A stretch of DNA of 64,000 nt from Rosa chinensis (GCF_002994745.2 NC_037090.1:9855501-9919500); one strand, 5' to 3'. Shown: positions 22,001-33,270, numbered from the stretch's first letter. Program-made: numbers and translations. The notes: a model not told the origin generated them from the sequence alone.

Positions 22001-23344
22001 TTGGTGACCAAGGGGTTCACACAGACTTATGGTGTGGACTATGATGAGACATTTGCCCCTGTAGCAAAGGTCAATACCATCAGGGTGCTATTATCTTTGG
22101 CTGCAAACCTAGATTGGCCACTTCGGCAGTTTGATGTGAAGAATGCATTCCTTCATGGGGATTTAGCTGAAGAAGTTTACATGAGCCTTCCTCCTGGATA
22201 TGAAACTACTGCAAATATTGATGTGGTTTGCAGATTGAAAAAGTCCTTGTATGGTTTGAAGCAATCACCTCGTGCATGGTTTGGGAGGTTTACTCAATCA
22301 ATGCGCCGCTTTGGTTATAAACAAAGCAACTCAGATCACACTCTTTTTCTCAAGCGTCAAAAGGGTAAGATAACTGTGTTGATAATCTATGTGGATGATA
22401 TGGTGATTACAGGTGATGATAGTGATGAGATTGGAAGACTGCAACACCAATTGGCTTCTGAGTTTGAGATGAAAGATCTTGGAGACCTAAAGTATTTTCT
22501 GGGCATTGAGGTAGCAAGGGGGAGAAGTGGAATCTTCTTATGCCAACGGAAGTATGTTCTGGACCTTCTGACTGAAATAGGTTTGTTAGATTGCAGACCG
22601 ATTGACACCCCTATTGAGCAAAATCACAAGTTGGCAGAGTATCCTGATCAAATTTCTACAGATAAGGCTAGATATCAAAGATTGGTTGGAAGATTAATTT
22701 ACTTGTCTCATACCAGACCAGATGTAGCATATGCAGTCAGTGTAGTGAGTCAGTTCATGCACAATCCAAGTGAGGCTCATATGGATGCCGTTGTGAGAAT
22801 TTTAAGATACTTAAAGACTGCACCAGGGAAAGGTCTGATGTTTTCTAAACATAATCACCTGGAGGTGAGTGGCTTTACTGATGCAGATTGGGCTGGTTGT
22901 ATTACTGACCGAAGATCTACTTCAGGGTACTTTACATTTGTAGGAGGAAACTTGGTTACTTGGAGAAGTAAGAAGCAAAAGGTGGTAGCAAGGTCTAGTG
23001 CTGAAGCAGAGTATAGAGGGATGGCTCATGGAGTTTGTGAGCTACTATGGCTGCGTAATTTATTGCGTGACTTAGGGTTCAAACATAAGCAAGCCATGAA
23101 GTTATACTGTGACAATAAGGCAGCAATCGATATATCACAGAATCCGGTACAACATGATCGTACCAAGCATGTGGAAGTTGATAGGCACTTTATTAAGGAG
23201 AAGCTAGACGCGAAGTTGATTGACTTTCCATTTGTTCCAACTGAAGAGCAATTAGCAGATGTGTTGACTAAAGGAGTTTCCACCAAGGTGTTCCATGACT
23301 CACTTGACAAGTTGGGCATCCGTGACTTGTATGCTCCAACTTGA
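19055..23344 (+). CDS. Copia C gag-pol polyprotein, 5'-shortened gag
   Basis: One open frame of about 1,430 codons; the first ATG is at 19055 (MTDEVVQL). Domains: the C-terminal half of gag, zinc knuckle CNYCKQLGHIKAKC, protease, integrase (FIDDCTR, RSDNGG..EY, NGVSERKN), RT (QFDVKNAFLHGDL, YVDDMVITGDD) and RNase H (FTDADWAG, SSAEAEYRG, LADVLTKG). Three oddities stand out. Gag starts about 90-100 residues late compared with element D. The protease motif reads DSRASDHM where element D has DSGASDHM. A run of 16 G (20636-20651) adds three glycines before the integrase catalytic Glu. The integrase-RT linker holds a tandem Pro-Glu-Glu-Arg-Ser repeat (about 21250-21490). The protein is probably not fully functional despite its open frame. 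Confidence 0.92.
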   Translation: MTDEVVQLIIGCETAAEIWKTLKELYLNDSDFAQIHELHTKAFKMTQNGQRVSLYFVALKNIWLEIDQRRPNKMKNADDIKLHNEEKDLLRVHIFLNGLDSKHASAKGELLRLATPLSLDGAFAYIRKDEAQLESAKAIHSELSSLTVQSNPTPPKYVPPHTQQLRPQSSFTSPTGNRPFCNYCKQLGHIKAKCHKLNVYPASWGKPAPNHLGRAHLVQNPDYYGVEGRDHTTAAGNPSVSMVGRGKIGVALHISDFVGEDTWIIDSRASDHMTYDKSYFTHLSPPPVSKVTNENGEAFPVLGTGSVRLTPTLELHNVLYVPALSHHLISVPQLNAEAKCSVTFFPMYVVFQDLLTRETIGRRDLRGRLFHLDQMYAGEKPGKMAPVALISSSEQLSELWLWHRRLGHPSFSNMKKSMPSLFLGINDSSLRCETCVLAKSHRVSYPLSISNKSTTPFELIHSDVWGPSRDLTPTGMCWFVLFIDDCTRVSWVVLLKSKSAVFSAFQAFQAMIQTQYNGQIKVFRSDNGGGGGEYMSHEFQDYLQAQGIVHQTTCPQTPEQNGVSERKNRHLLDVARSILFSAHMPKYLWGEAVLTASHLIDRMPSSVLQGQIPFEILSTHVSLPSFHNLPARVFGCVAFIHVPKNQRSKLEARALKCVFVGYGTHQKGYKCFHPPTKKFYVTMDVTFFEDACYFSPTDTSLQGEKFSYFEEMVSGSQDDEKDEERDEKVEERSVVPNVYEERSVVPEEQLSVPLIPEERSILPIIPEERSIVPIIPEERSSVPFVPEVVPVPPEEQSSVPVIPEERVNVPFYQSNEEVSTATPLPPLPHSDQGSQGFEDHSEVNPEHVSNPLNVVNQDEESEPTKYTLPNRVNRGKPSKRYEPTISAKSKYPVANYVSTHRLSKSYESFVHQISSVSVPNKVQDALRDPKWSKAMEEEMEALQKNNTWELVPLPSGKKTVGCRWIYTVKHNADGSINRYKARLVTKGFTQTYGVDYDETFAPVAKVNTIRVLLSLAANLDWPLRQFDVKNAFLHGDLAEEVYMSLPPGYETTANIDVVCRLKKSLYGLKQSPRAWFGRFTQSMRRFGYKQSNSDHTLFLKRQKGKITVLIIYVDDMVITGDDSDEIGRLQHQLASEFEMKDLGDLKYFLGIEVARGRSGIFLCQRKYVLDLLTEIGLLDCRPIDTPIEQNHKLAEYPDQISTDKARYQRLVGRLIYLSHTRPDVAYAVSVVSQFMHNPSEAHMDAVVRILRYLKTAPGKGLMFSKHNHLEVSGFTDADWAGCITDRRSTSGYFTFVGGNLVTWRSKKQKVVARSSAEAEYRGMAHGVCELLWLRNLLRDLGFKHKQAMKLYCDNKAAIDISQNPVQHDRTKHVEVDRHFIKEKLDAKLIDFPFVPTEEQLADVLTKGVSTKVFHDSLDKLGIRDLYAPT

Positions 23345-23351
23345 GGGGGAG

Positions 23352-23557
23352 TGTTAGCGTGAGTCAATGTATCATATTTAGAATATTCTTATTCTATTAG
23401 GAATGTACTTATTGTATGCAATTAGGAATGTAATTATCCCTTTAATTGTAATTAGCACTTACCTAGTTAGTATATGTAACCCTAGTATATAAATACCTCA
23501 TTGTGAGAAGAATAAAATTATCTCATCATTCTCTCAAATACATTCTTATTCTCAAGT
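23352..23557 (+). repeat. 3' LTR of copia C
   Basis: 206-bp LTR differing from the 5' copy at two positions (C/A changes). It is preceded by a polypurine tract and followed by CTTTC. Confidence 0.9.
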
Positions 23558-24862
23558 CTTTCACCCTCCACTTATCAACTAAAACAAATTAATGTATTTA
23601 ACATATCCATGCATCAGTAATCTCTGATATTCACATTTTGCCAAATGAGAGAGAGATGCAACTTCCACCTTCATGCTTAGCTGGTCCTGAGTCATGCATG
23701 AGTCATAATGAAATCAAATATATATGGTCAGTGGCCACATTGGAGCAGCTATATATGAAATATGCACTCTACATGTACAGCAAGAAATGTGTTCAAAGTT
23801 CAAACTACTCATAAGCTTTGATCAGTAACTAATGGCTCCTCCCAATTTCTTTTCCTTTGTTGCTCTAATAACTTCATCATTGCTTTACATTTCTGCGTCT
23901 TGTTCTTCTGTTGTGGATCATGGCATCAATGTTCCATCTGCTCTAGAATCCGAGAAGGCTATATTGGCTCCTAGTGACTATAAGAAAGTTAGTCTGACAC
24001 TTCACTATGAAAGTTTGAACCTAGATTCTGCGCTTTTCCTAGTAAGAGATCTTAAAGGGGTTTTTGATAACAATCTCATCACTATTCTTAAACTCAGACC
24101 GGTTCCTTGGGGTAAAGCACATTCCAACCAGTCTAACAATGCCATTTTGTGCCAGGTCCTATGTCTATCTCTATCATATTCATACCGTACGTCAAGCATG
24201 CATATATTTTGTGCCTATACATTTCTATGTTTCATTAAGATCTCAGCAACCAGATGTGTTTTCCTTTAATCATTCATTTATGGTTACTTGATGACATAGA
24301 GCTTCATTCTATTGTGCAGAATGGCCCAGATGAATGCTACTTGAACACTATACAAGCCTGTGGAATCGACGTCTGGAGAGTTGTGGTAAGGCCATTAATT
24401 TTTCAACATATGTTAATTAATGTAGTACGAAATGGTTGTGGAATTTCCCTTTAATTAATTAAGCTGGTATTGCATTATCTTAAATTTCAATGAATTCGTG
24501 ATATGCAGGACAAGCATTTCGGTTTTATTTACTGCATAGAATTTCTGGTCATAGAGGGAAAGCAGGAGTGGCAAACTTGCTTCAGTACATGGGGATTGCC
24601 TCAAAAACCGATCATGGATTGCTAGTTTGCTACAATAGTGGAGATGGAAAAAAGGTTACTTTGATTTCATAGTGATGTGTAGTCATTTATATAAGAGTTC
24701 ATGGAAATTGTTTAATTCTCAGCAGATAGTTAATTAATTGGATATATGCTTGACATTATTGGAGTGCAGCTTGAACAAAAATTTGGTAATGAAACCATGC
24801 ACCTTAGTCCACCTCTTGAGTTTGTGCCATGGCTGGTTGTGAATGATCAACCAATTGGAAAT

Positions 24863-24899
24863 CTCTCTCTCTCCCTCCCTCCCTCCCTCCCTCCCTCCC
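24863..24899 (+). repeat. CT/CCCT simple repeat replacing a splice donor
   Basis: A (CT)n then (CCCT)n tract begins exactly where the GT donor of GILT-3 exon 4 should be. The corresponding GILT-2 intron starts GTTGGTCC and then also has a CT-rich stretch, so the tract probably expanded from that seed and the donor was deleted. Confidence 0.75.
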
Positions 24900-25504
24900 A
24901 AATTCCTGTGTGTGTTGTGTGTGTATTAATATTGTTGGGATTTTCAAGCTATTGCTCATAACATTGAGAGCATTCTTTTCGAGCACATTTTCCGTGAGGC
25001 AAACTTTGTTGTCGACCCAATTACTTTCTTTGGACTTGAGGATCAGACCCCACGAAATTGGAAGGACAGGCTTCTTCTCTTTGCCCTTAGGCCACCTCCA
25101 ACCCAACAAACCAAAGTGCTAAAGGGCCATTTTTTAGCCCAACCCAACAAGCTAAGGATATATCAAAGTGTTAAAAATTAGGGCTAAAGGTGAGAAAAGA
25201 ATTTAGCCCTAAAGGTAGCCTTTTGCCCCTTTAAACAAATGGGATCAAAAAGCTGTGGCCCACGGATTATAGTGAAATGTGACATAAGCATGACGTCAGT
25301 TAGCAGTTGGTTTTTTTTTTTTTTTAGCCGTTGGTTTTGAATTTTTTTTGTAAATTTTTTTTCAAAACTTTTACACTATAAATACATATCACCTCAACCT
25401 TCTTTTTCATATCTTCCTTCTACTTCCTCATATATATCTCTCTATTCTAAATCTTTCATTTTCTCCCTGTTCTTAATCTCTCATTTATTTTACTTTTATC
25501 GAAA

Positions 25505-25603
25505 ATGGCTAATTCGTCGAAAAGAAGTGTGAATTGGTCACCGTTGGAAGATGAAGCACTCACCGTTGCTTTTGAAATCTGCTTTATTCCATTTCAAAAT
25601 TAG
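25505..25603 (+). pseudogene. Possible PIF/Harbinger ORF1 (SANT-like) remnant
   Basis: A 32-codon frame reads MANSSKRSVNWSPLEDEALT and ends in TAG. The WSPxEDEAL pattern resembles the start of the Myb/SANT-like DNA-binding protein carried by PIF/Harbinger transposons. Surrounding sequence (about 25090-25860) contains GGGCC/AGCCC-type short inverted segments typical of a degraded element, but I could not define ends or a target duplication. It lies in the enlarged last intron of GILT-3. Confidence 0.35.
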
Positions 25604-25709
25604 CTAAAGATATTTTTGATTATCTTAAAAAAAAAAATACAACCGAAAAAATATTTTTATCATAAAAATGATTTCAATTACTATAAGTAAATTGCTGATA
25701 AAAAATAAG

Positions 25710-25744
<35 letters not shown>

Positions 25745-26021
25745 CATATCGAAAATGTTAAAATATATTTTAGGGCTATAATTTAGCTTGACGGGTCGGA
25801 GACGGTTGATGTCACATTGATGAATAGTACAGAATTAAGGGCTATTTTTAGCCCAGAACCTGCAACCCCGACCTCCTTCGACCTCGAACGCTGCCCAGAA
25901 CCGTTTGAGATGCCTCCAGCCTCCCTCCTGCAAGCTGCGCGCAACCGTCGCAGCCTGGATCGCCTCCGCTGCGTTGCCGTCCGCACTTTAGCGAAGTGCG
26001 GACGTCTGCTTTGGAACGGGC

Positions 26022-26024
<3 letters not shown>

Positions 26025-26093
<69 letters not shown>
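26025..26093 (+). repeat. (TA)n microsatellite
   Basis: About 34 TA units next to an inverted-repeat element. A shorter (TA)n lies at about 25709-25743. Both are inside the enlarged GILT-3 intron. Confidence 0.9.
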
Positions 26094-26097
<4 letters not shown>

Positions 26098-26102
26098 GGC
26101 CC

Positions 26103-26492
26103 TTGCAGTAAGGGATTCTTTTTTTTGTTTTTTTAGGGATAGGGCATTAGACCAATTTTTCGATCACATTTCGGCATCTCAACCGTTCAGCTTTTAGGTC
26201 CTAATGTATAAATTATTTCTGCAAATTTTCAACGAAATAGGTGATCGTTAAAGTATCAAACTAGATTAAATCAACGGACGAACCAAATCTGTCAAACTTA
26301 AACCATTCATACTTATAATCTTAAATGGCCATTTTGAATGCCTTAACGATAATCAATTTGGTTGAAAATTTACAGAAGTGATCTACACATTACGACCTAA
26401 AAACTAAACGGTTGAGATGCAAAAATATGATCGGAAAGTTGGTCTAATGCCCTATCCCTAGAAAAGACTAAAAAAGAAATCTCTCACTAGAA
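26103..26492 (+). mobile_element. Foldback MITE 1 (about 390 bp)
   Basis: The two halves are inverted copies of each other. The left arm motif AGGGATAGGGCATTAGACC (near 26132) reappears inverted near 26440, and both arms contain the internal motif CTGCAAATTTTCAACGAAAT or its divergent complement. The ends are approximate. It is flanked by TA-rich sequence on both sides. No coding capacity. The internal arms match MITEs 2 and 3 in this window. Confidence 0.8.
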
Positions 26493-26625
26493 TATATATA
26501 TAACATGACATTTTCTTGCCTTAATCAATGCAGGACTATGCAAACTTTATCGTTTATGTATGGTAGCAATGTGCCCCAGGCCTGCCAATCTGTGCACATG
26601 AATCCAAAGACAGGATAGGCACACA

Positions 26626-27222
26626 CAGTGGCGTAGCCAAAAATCTCTCTTAGGAGGGTCAAATTTTATTAACTAACAAATTATATTCATTTCTAGTTGT
26701 CCTCTAAAAATAACACAATCTTTTGCCCAAAAAAATATATATATTAGTATAATTAAGAAAATTTAGATGTAATATTTCTTGTACTAATGCTGAAATTGAA
26801 AGATCCTTAAATCATGTTGAATAAATTTTAGGATTTAAGATGAATGATAAATATAGAAAAACTTATGTGTTACTTCAATTTAGCATATTAATAAAGAATG
26901 GTAAATATGCACATATGGGCATATATCGATCAATAGGGTAAGAAAACCTTGAAAAGATTCATATTAATTAGATATATGTAGTGTATTAATAGTGTAAAAT
27001 ATTATTTCATTCCATTAAAGTTCAAGGATAATTAAAACTAATTAAGATAAATTTGTATTGAATTTTAAAAATTGAGACTAATTAAAGATTTTTCAAAAAT
27101 TGAGAAGGGTCAATTTTATTTCATTCCATTAAGATTCATAGATCATTAACACTAATTAAGGATTTTCTAAAAATTGAGAAGGGTCAATTGACTCTTCTCG
27201 CCCTAAGCTAGCTACGCCCTTG
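26626..27222 (+). mobile_element. hAT-type non-autonomous element, 597 bp
   Basis: The ends read CAGTGGCGTAGCCA at the left and GCTACGCCCTTG at the right, imperfect terminal inverted repeats. An exact 8-bp target duplication GGCACACA lies at 26618-26625 and 27223-27230, the size typical of hAT elements. The interior is AT-rich and non-coding, with a duplicated GAGAAGGGTCAATT segment near its right end. It inserted immediately after the GILT-3 stop codon. Confidence 0.9.
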
Positions 27223-27548
27223 GGCACACACAAGCATGAAGATCTCCTATACATTTGATATAAAGCTTCAAGATGATTAGTTGATTATGTTATTATGATC
27301 AGATCGGCAACATATCCATGTTTCTTAGTATATTGAATAACTTTACTTGACAATATCCACTTTCAATTAAATAAGAATACCAAACAACCGTCGATATGGG
27401 TTGTGCCTTCTTTTCAACCGTAAAAGGCAAAGCTACGTTCTTGGAAGAGGTAACAAATGAACTCATAACATAAAATAAAATAGAGAAATTGGTAGGCATT
27501 AAATTTTAAAAATTTGAAAGTCATGTCTACTACCTATTTATATATATC

Positions 27549-27911
27549 AGGGCTCTTCTAATGAGAGATTCATTTTTTGGCAATTTTAACGAATCGCTTA
27601 TTAGACCCACTTCTATCACGTATACAGAGCTTAACCGTTCAGTTTTTAGCTTTATGTAAGTAGATCACTTCTGCAAATTTTCAGCTAAATTGATAATATT
27701 CATAACAACAATTTACAATTATAAATATGAACTGTTCAGGTTGGACAGATTAGGTTCGTCCATTGATTTAATCTAGTTTGATACTTTAAAAAGATTACCA
27801 ATTAGGACATAAAAACTAAACAGTCGAGATGTAGAAATACGATTAAAAATGTGTCATACAAGAGATCCCTTAAAATGACAAAAAAAATGAATCTCTTAAT
27901 AGAAGGGCCCT
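27549..27911 (+). mobile_element. Foldback MITE 2 (363 bp)
   Basis: The terminal inverted repeat starts AGGGCTCTTCTAATGAGAG at the left and its complement, with a few changes, closes at GGGCCCT on the right. The interior shares the CTGCAAATTTTCAGC motif and the AACCGTTCAGTTTTTAG segment with MITEs 1 and 3. Flanks are TATATA-rich. Non-coding. Confidence 0.82.
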
Positions 27912-28043
27912 ATATAGATATACACATATATAACATCAGTTGTTTTAGGTAACATGTGAATGAACAAGTTATGAGTCTTTTGAGGGAGATTAAAGTGACA
28001 AGAAAGGCAGTGGCGGTTGGGTTTGGGTGGTCGAAGCAGCCTA

Positions 28044-28237
28044 AGTCAAATAAGACAAGATATGGAGAATAAGTTTTCTGATATATTTTACACCCATTCT
28101 GTGGTGTATATATATAGGTTACAATCGTACTACAACGTACTACAACTCGTACTACACAACATATACAAGGTAAGTAGTTACAACAATATATTCCCTTATA
28201 GTCAATTCCTAATAGGGAACGATGACTCACACTAACA
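28044..28237 (-). repeat. 3' LTR of copia D
   Basis: 194-bp repeat next to a polypurine tract (CTCCCCCTC on the plus strand). It differs from the other LTR by one A/G. Confidence 0.95.
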
Positions 28238-28244
28238 CTCCCCC

Positions 28245-31200
28245 TCAAGTTGGCGCATATACATCAACCATGCCCAACTTGCTTAGTGAGTCATAGAACG
28301 CCTTCCTGGAAACTCCTTTGGTAAGTATATCTGCAAGTTGCTCTTCAGTTGGAACAAAAGGAAAGCTAATAATTTTGGCATCTAGCTTCTCCTTTATAAA
28401 GTGACGATCAACCTCCACATGCTTAGTACGATCATGTTGTACTGGATTCTGTGATATGTCAATAGCTGCCTTGTTGTCACAATACAACTGCATGGTATTT
28501 TTGAGTTTGAAACCCAGATCACGTAACAGATTTCTTAGCCACAACAATTCATACACTCCATGAGCCATACCTCTATACTCGGCCTCAGCACTAGAACGTG
28601 CAACAACTTTCTGTTTCTTACTCTTCCATGTAACCAAATTACCTCCCACAAAGGTAAAGTAACCTGACGTCGACCTCCTGTCTGTGATATTTCCAGCCCA
28701 ATCTGCATCTGTGAAGCCACAAACCTCAAGAATGTTGTTGTGTTTAGAAAACAGTACTCCCCTTCCTGGAGCTGACTTCAAGTACTTCAGAATTCTCATA
28801 ACAGCATCCATGTGACTCTCACTCGGATTATGCATGAACTGACTCACCACACTCACTGCATATGCAACATCTGGTCTAGTATGAGCCAAATAAATCAAGC
28901 GCCCAACTAACCTCTGATAGCGAGCTCGATCAGTAGGTACCTGATCTGGATACTCAGCTAAACAATGGTTCTGCTCAATAGGAGTATCAATAGGTCTGCA
29001 ATCCAACAAACCTGCCTCTGTCAGTAAGTCAAGAACATACTTCCTCTGGCACAGATAGATTCCTTCTCTCCCCCTGGCTACCTCAATTCCTAGGAAGTAC
29101 TTAAGCTCACCCAAGTCCTTCATCTCAAACTCAGAGGCTAGCTGTCTCTGCAGTCTATCCATCTCAACAGTATCGTTACCAGTGATTACCATATCGTCCA
29201 CATAAATAATTAGAGCTGTTACCTTCCCTTGTTGATGCTTGAGAAACAAGGTATGGTCTGAGTTGCTCTGCCTGTAACCAACCTTCCGCATGAACTGTGA
29301 AAATCTTCCAAACCAAGCACGAGGTGACTGTTTGAGACCATACAGAGATTTTCTCAATTTGCATACAAAATCACCAGGAGAAGCAACTACATATCCTGGT
29401 GGAAGGCTCATGTACACTTCCTCGGCTAACTCTCCATGAAGAAATGCATTCTTGACATCAAACTGTCGGAGCGGCCAATTTAAACTAGCAGCGAACGAGA
29501 GCAGAACCCGAATAGTATTCATCTTGGCAACAGGAGCAAAAGTTTCATCATAGTCGATACCATACGTCTGAGTAAACCCCTTTGCTACAAGGCGTGCTTT
29601 GTATCGATTCACTGACCCATCTGCATTATGCTTCACGGTAAACACCCAACGACAACCTACTGCCTTCTTGCCTTGTGGTGGAGGCACAAGTTGCCAAGTA
29701 TTGTTCTTCTGCAACGCCTCCATCTCTTCATCCATAGCCTTCCTCCACTTTGGATCCCTCAATGCATCCTGCACTTTGTTAGGTACTGATACAGCAGATA
29801 TTTGATTCACAAATGATTCATATGACTTAGACAACCTCTTAGTGGACATATAGTTCGCTACTGGATATTTTGATTTGGCAGAAAAAGTAGGTTCATATCT
29901 TTTGGCTGACTGACCTCGAGTGGTTCTATGTGGTAACACATATTGCTCAACATTAGACTCACTACTACTAGTATCAGTGGATGGACATACCTCAAAAGGG
30001 TGATCTTCAGTACCAGGAAGCTGTGGGTCAGGGGTAGAAGCGATGGCAAGAGGGGCAGTTGTGTCTTCCACCTCATTCTGAGTGATGGAAACTGGTGCTT
30101 GGGCTTGGGTGTCTGGAACCTCTGCTGCTGGAGACGGCGAGCTAATAGTCTCAACCGGATCCGTCAAAATACCTCCTGGCTGTGTGGCTTCTCCTTCTCC
30201 TTCTGATTCCTCCCCCTCTCCATGATAGAGCTCTTCAAAATATGAATTCTCCCCCTGAAGAGCTGTATCTGAAGAGGAGAAATAACTCATGTCTTCAAAG
30301 AAAGTAACATCCATAGTGAAATAATACTTTCTGGTTGGTGGATGATAGCACTTGTACCCCTTCTGATAGCTCCCGTAGCCAACAAACACACACTTAAGGG
30401 CCCGGGCATCCAACTTAGATCTCTGGTTTCTGGGCACATGAACAAAAACAACACAACCAAAAACACGAGCTGGAAGATTATGAAATGATGGTAAGGAGAC
30501 ATGAGAGGCAAGAACCTCAAATGGAATTTGGCCCTGGAGGACACTGGATGGAAGACGATTGATAAGATGAGAGGAAGCATGTATAGCATCGCCCCAAAGA
30601 TACTTAGGCATATGAGCACTAAAAAGAAGGGCACGAGCCATATCAAGTAAATGACGGTTTTTCCTTTCGGACACTCCATTCTGTTCTGGTGTTTGCGGAC
30701 ATGTGGTTTGGTGAACAATCCCATGAGTTTTAAAAAACTCTTGGAACACATGGTTAACATACTCCCCCCCATTGTCCGAACGAAGGACTTTAATAGTGCT
30801 ATGATACTGTGTTTGAACAAGATTACGAAATGTTTGAAAAGCAGGGAAGACTTCATCTTTGGTTTTAAGAAGAGCAACCCATGACAATCTCGTACAATCA
30901 TCAATAAACAACACAAAATATCGCATACCCGATACAGTGAGCTCTCTAGAAGGTCCCCAAACATCAGAATGAATCAACTCAAAAGGAATAACACTTTTAT
31001 TAGAAACACTAGGAGAATAAGTAGCACGATGACTCTTGGCCAAAACACATGTTTCACAATGTAAAACTGACTCATCCACACCAATAAACAGAGTAGGCAT
31101 GGTTTTTTTCATAAGACTAAAAGATGGATGCCCTAAACGGCGATGCCACAACCAAATTTCACTTAACTTATCAGAATTCGAAGTCAAAGCGGCTCGGGAC

Positions 31201-32642
31201 TGTGCTCCTGGTTTCTCTCCTGCGTATGTTGGATCCAGATGGAACAACCTGCCCCTCAGATACCCCCGACCGACTATCTCCCTGGTGAGAAGATCCTGAA
31301 AAATCACATACATTGGATAAAAGGTTACAGAGCATTTAGACTCAGTGTTCAACTGTGGGACAGATATCAAGTGATGAGATAAATCAGGCACATATAACAC
31401 ATTATGAAGTTCTAAAGTAGGAGTAATACGCACGGACCCTGACCCTAACACAGGAAAAGCCTCACCATTGGCATTGGTTACATAGGACACTGGTGGGGAA
31501 GACAACTCAGTAAAATATGATTTGTCATAAGTCATATGATCGGAGGCACCAGAATCAATAATCCAAGTATCAGAACCAACAAAGTTAGAAACCTTTAAAG
31601 CCATACCAATTTTACCTCGACCAGCTATAGAGGCTGTAGGAGAAGCTCCACATGCTGTATGATGATCTTGGCCAGCTACTCCATAGAAATCTGGTTCTTG
31701 GACTAATTGAACAGTAGCTGCTTTCGCCTTAGGACGATAACCTTGCTTTTTAGGTTTCAGGTGGGGGTTCAACTTCCAACAAGTCTCCCGAACATGCCCA
31801 AGGTCGTTGCAATAAGAACATTGAGGACGAGGGCGGTTGGTGAAGCCTTGTGGGAAACCTTGCTGATGAAGAGGGGCTGAATTCTGCTGCTGAAGGAAAG
31901 GTGCCGGTGACTTGGCCTGAATGGCTAGGCTAGATACTTCAACCTGTGCATGTTTGACACTTTCCTGCTGAGACTCATCCTTGCGGATGTATGTAAAAGC
32001 TGTGTTCAAATTTGGAGGGTCTGTCATTCTGAGCAATTCTCCCTTGGCACTACTATGCTTCTCATCAAGTCCTCTCAAGAACACATGAACCCGTTCTAGC
32101 TCCTTCTCTTTCTAGTACCACACAAGATCTTCCTGATTCTTGATCTTGCAAGGACGCTTCTGATCAATTTCAGCCCATACATTCTTCAGCTTAGTGAAAT
32201 ACACGGCAACTAGTTGTCCATTCTGTTGCATATTAGCAGCTTTGCACATCAATTCATGAACCTGTATAAAATCAGACTCATTTGTATAGAGATCTCCCAA
32301 CGTCTTCCATATCGCCTCAGCAGTTTCACACTCCTCTACCATTTGTAGCACATCATCAGTCATGGCTCGAAATAGAATTGACATGACAAACCCATCATCA
32401 TCTTCCCACTTAGCATAGGCCTCCACATCATCTTCACTAGGAGCCTTAATTGTTCTAGTCACATGCCCCATTTTGTGTATCCCACGGAGATAAATAGACA
32501 TAATCTTCTTCCATGTTCGGAAATTAGCACCAGTGAGCTTGGTACCCCCAAAAGAACCACCTTTCGAGCTCTTGACAGAGACTTCAACCCTCTGGACCTC
32601 ATTGGTCTTAGAACTCTGACCTTCACTGTCATCACCACCCAT
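28245..32642 (-). pseudogene. Copia D gag-pol with one in-frame amber codon
   Basis: Translation starts at the ATG at 32642 (MGGDDSEG). Gag contains LTGANFRTWKK; the zinc knuckle CSYCNDLGHVRETC follows. The protease motif is DSGASDHM. Integrase shows FIDDCTR, RSDNGGEY and NGVSERKN. RT shows QFDVKNAFLHGEL and YVDDMVITGND. RNase H shows FTDADWAGN and SSAEAEYRG. The whole roughly 1,460-codon frame is interrupted only once, by TAG at 32112-32114 in mid-gag after EDLVWY. Upstream and downstream parts are in the same frame. A single C-to-T change in a Gln codon would explain it. Because all later motifs are intact, this copy was active very recently or could use read-through (less likely at a mid-capsid position). 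Confidence 0.92.
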
Positions 32643-32769
32643 TGCAATAATACACTAGGAAAATACACAAATCCCAAAGTATGCAGCGGAAATAAGAATA
32701 ATAGATGTCTCCAAACAAAATCAAACAAACAGTAACAATTTTTTTTTTTTTTTTTTGAACCTGTTTGAC

Positions 32770-33270
32770 TAAGCTGAATGGGTTGACCGAGTTGAGACGA
32801 GTTGACTCAATCACCGAGTTGACCGAGTTGAGATCGTTCTGAGTTCGGAACCAAAGATCGTTCTGACTCAATCACCGAGTTGACCTTGTTTCTCAACCAA
32901 AGATTGAGATCGTTCTGAGTTCGGAAGAAGATGAGTGGGGTGACCTGAGATCGTTCTGAGTTCGGAAGAAGATGAGTGGAGCGACCTGAGATGGAAGCAA
33001 TCTGATCGGAGATGGAAGCAATCAGACCGGAGGCGTGCGACCGGTAGCAGCGACCGTCGGAAAAACTGGCGATAGCAGTGGCCGATCTGTGAACTGGTCT
33101 AAGACGAGCGACAGCGATCTTGGAGAAGAGCGACAGCGGCCTTGAACACAACGACGAAGCCGATCAAAGATGAGAGACAGCGGTCCTGGACTGAGGACGA
33201 AGCCGATCGAAGATGGATGAGAGACGGCGGTCCTGGACTGAGGACGAAGCTGACCAAAGACGAAGAGCGA
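32770..33270 (-). repeat. Internal tandem repeats in copia D leader
   Basis: Between the primer site and gag the leader holds several direct copies of short units: ACCGAGTTGA (several), GATCGTTCTGAGTTCGGAA (four or more, about 32833-32961) and GATCGAAGATGGATGAGAGAC-like units (about 33160-33240). This is the region that normally carries packaging and dimerisation signals. Function here is unknown. Confidence 0.75.

Larger units (their letters stand above)
18658..23557 (+). mobile_element. Ty1-copia LTR retrotransposon C
   Basis: The terminal repeats 18658-18863 and 23352-23557 (206 bp, two differences) begin TGTTAG and end CTCAAGT. A 5-bp target duplication CTTTC (18653-18657 and 23558-23562) fixes these ends, so the LTR terminates in GT rather than the usual CA. 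The primer site TGGTATCAGAGC starts directly at 18864. The purine tract GAGGGGGAG lies at 23343-23351. A TATA-like TATATAAAT (18792-18800) is in the 5' LTR. The single internal frame encodes gag-pol. The N-terminal part of gag present in the related element D is absent here, so the element may depend on others. Confidence 0.94.
23832..26618 (+). pseudogene. GILT-like protein 3, multiply damaged
   Basis: The five exon equivalents are 23832-24155, 24320-24385, 24509-24654, 24770-24862 and 26534-26618. Exon 1 encodes a signal peptide, but the redox motif is lost entirely (N63-L-D-S66 in place of CXXC). The GILT signature is otherwise kept except that the His after CQ is Asn. Exon 3 carries an 8-bp insertion that looks like a local duplication (TAGTTTGC near 24623) and creates a TAG at 24623-24625. 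The donor after exon 4 is replaced by a CT/CCCT microsatellite. Exon 5 lacks about 16 bp in the KAYKG region and shifts frame. The intron before exon 5 has grown to about 1.67 kb by transposon insertion. A hAT-type element sits 8 bp beyond the stop, on the GGCACACA duplication. Confidence 0.85.

Noticed and set aside
32112..32114. Amber codon in copia D gag as programmed read-through
   Set aside because: The stop sits in the middle of gag before the zinc knuckle, not at a gag/pol border, so a point mutation is more likely.
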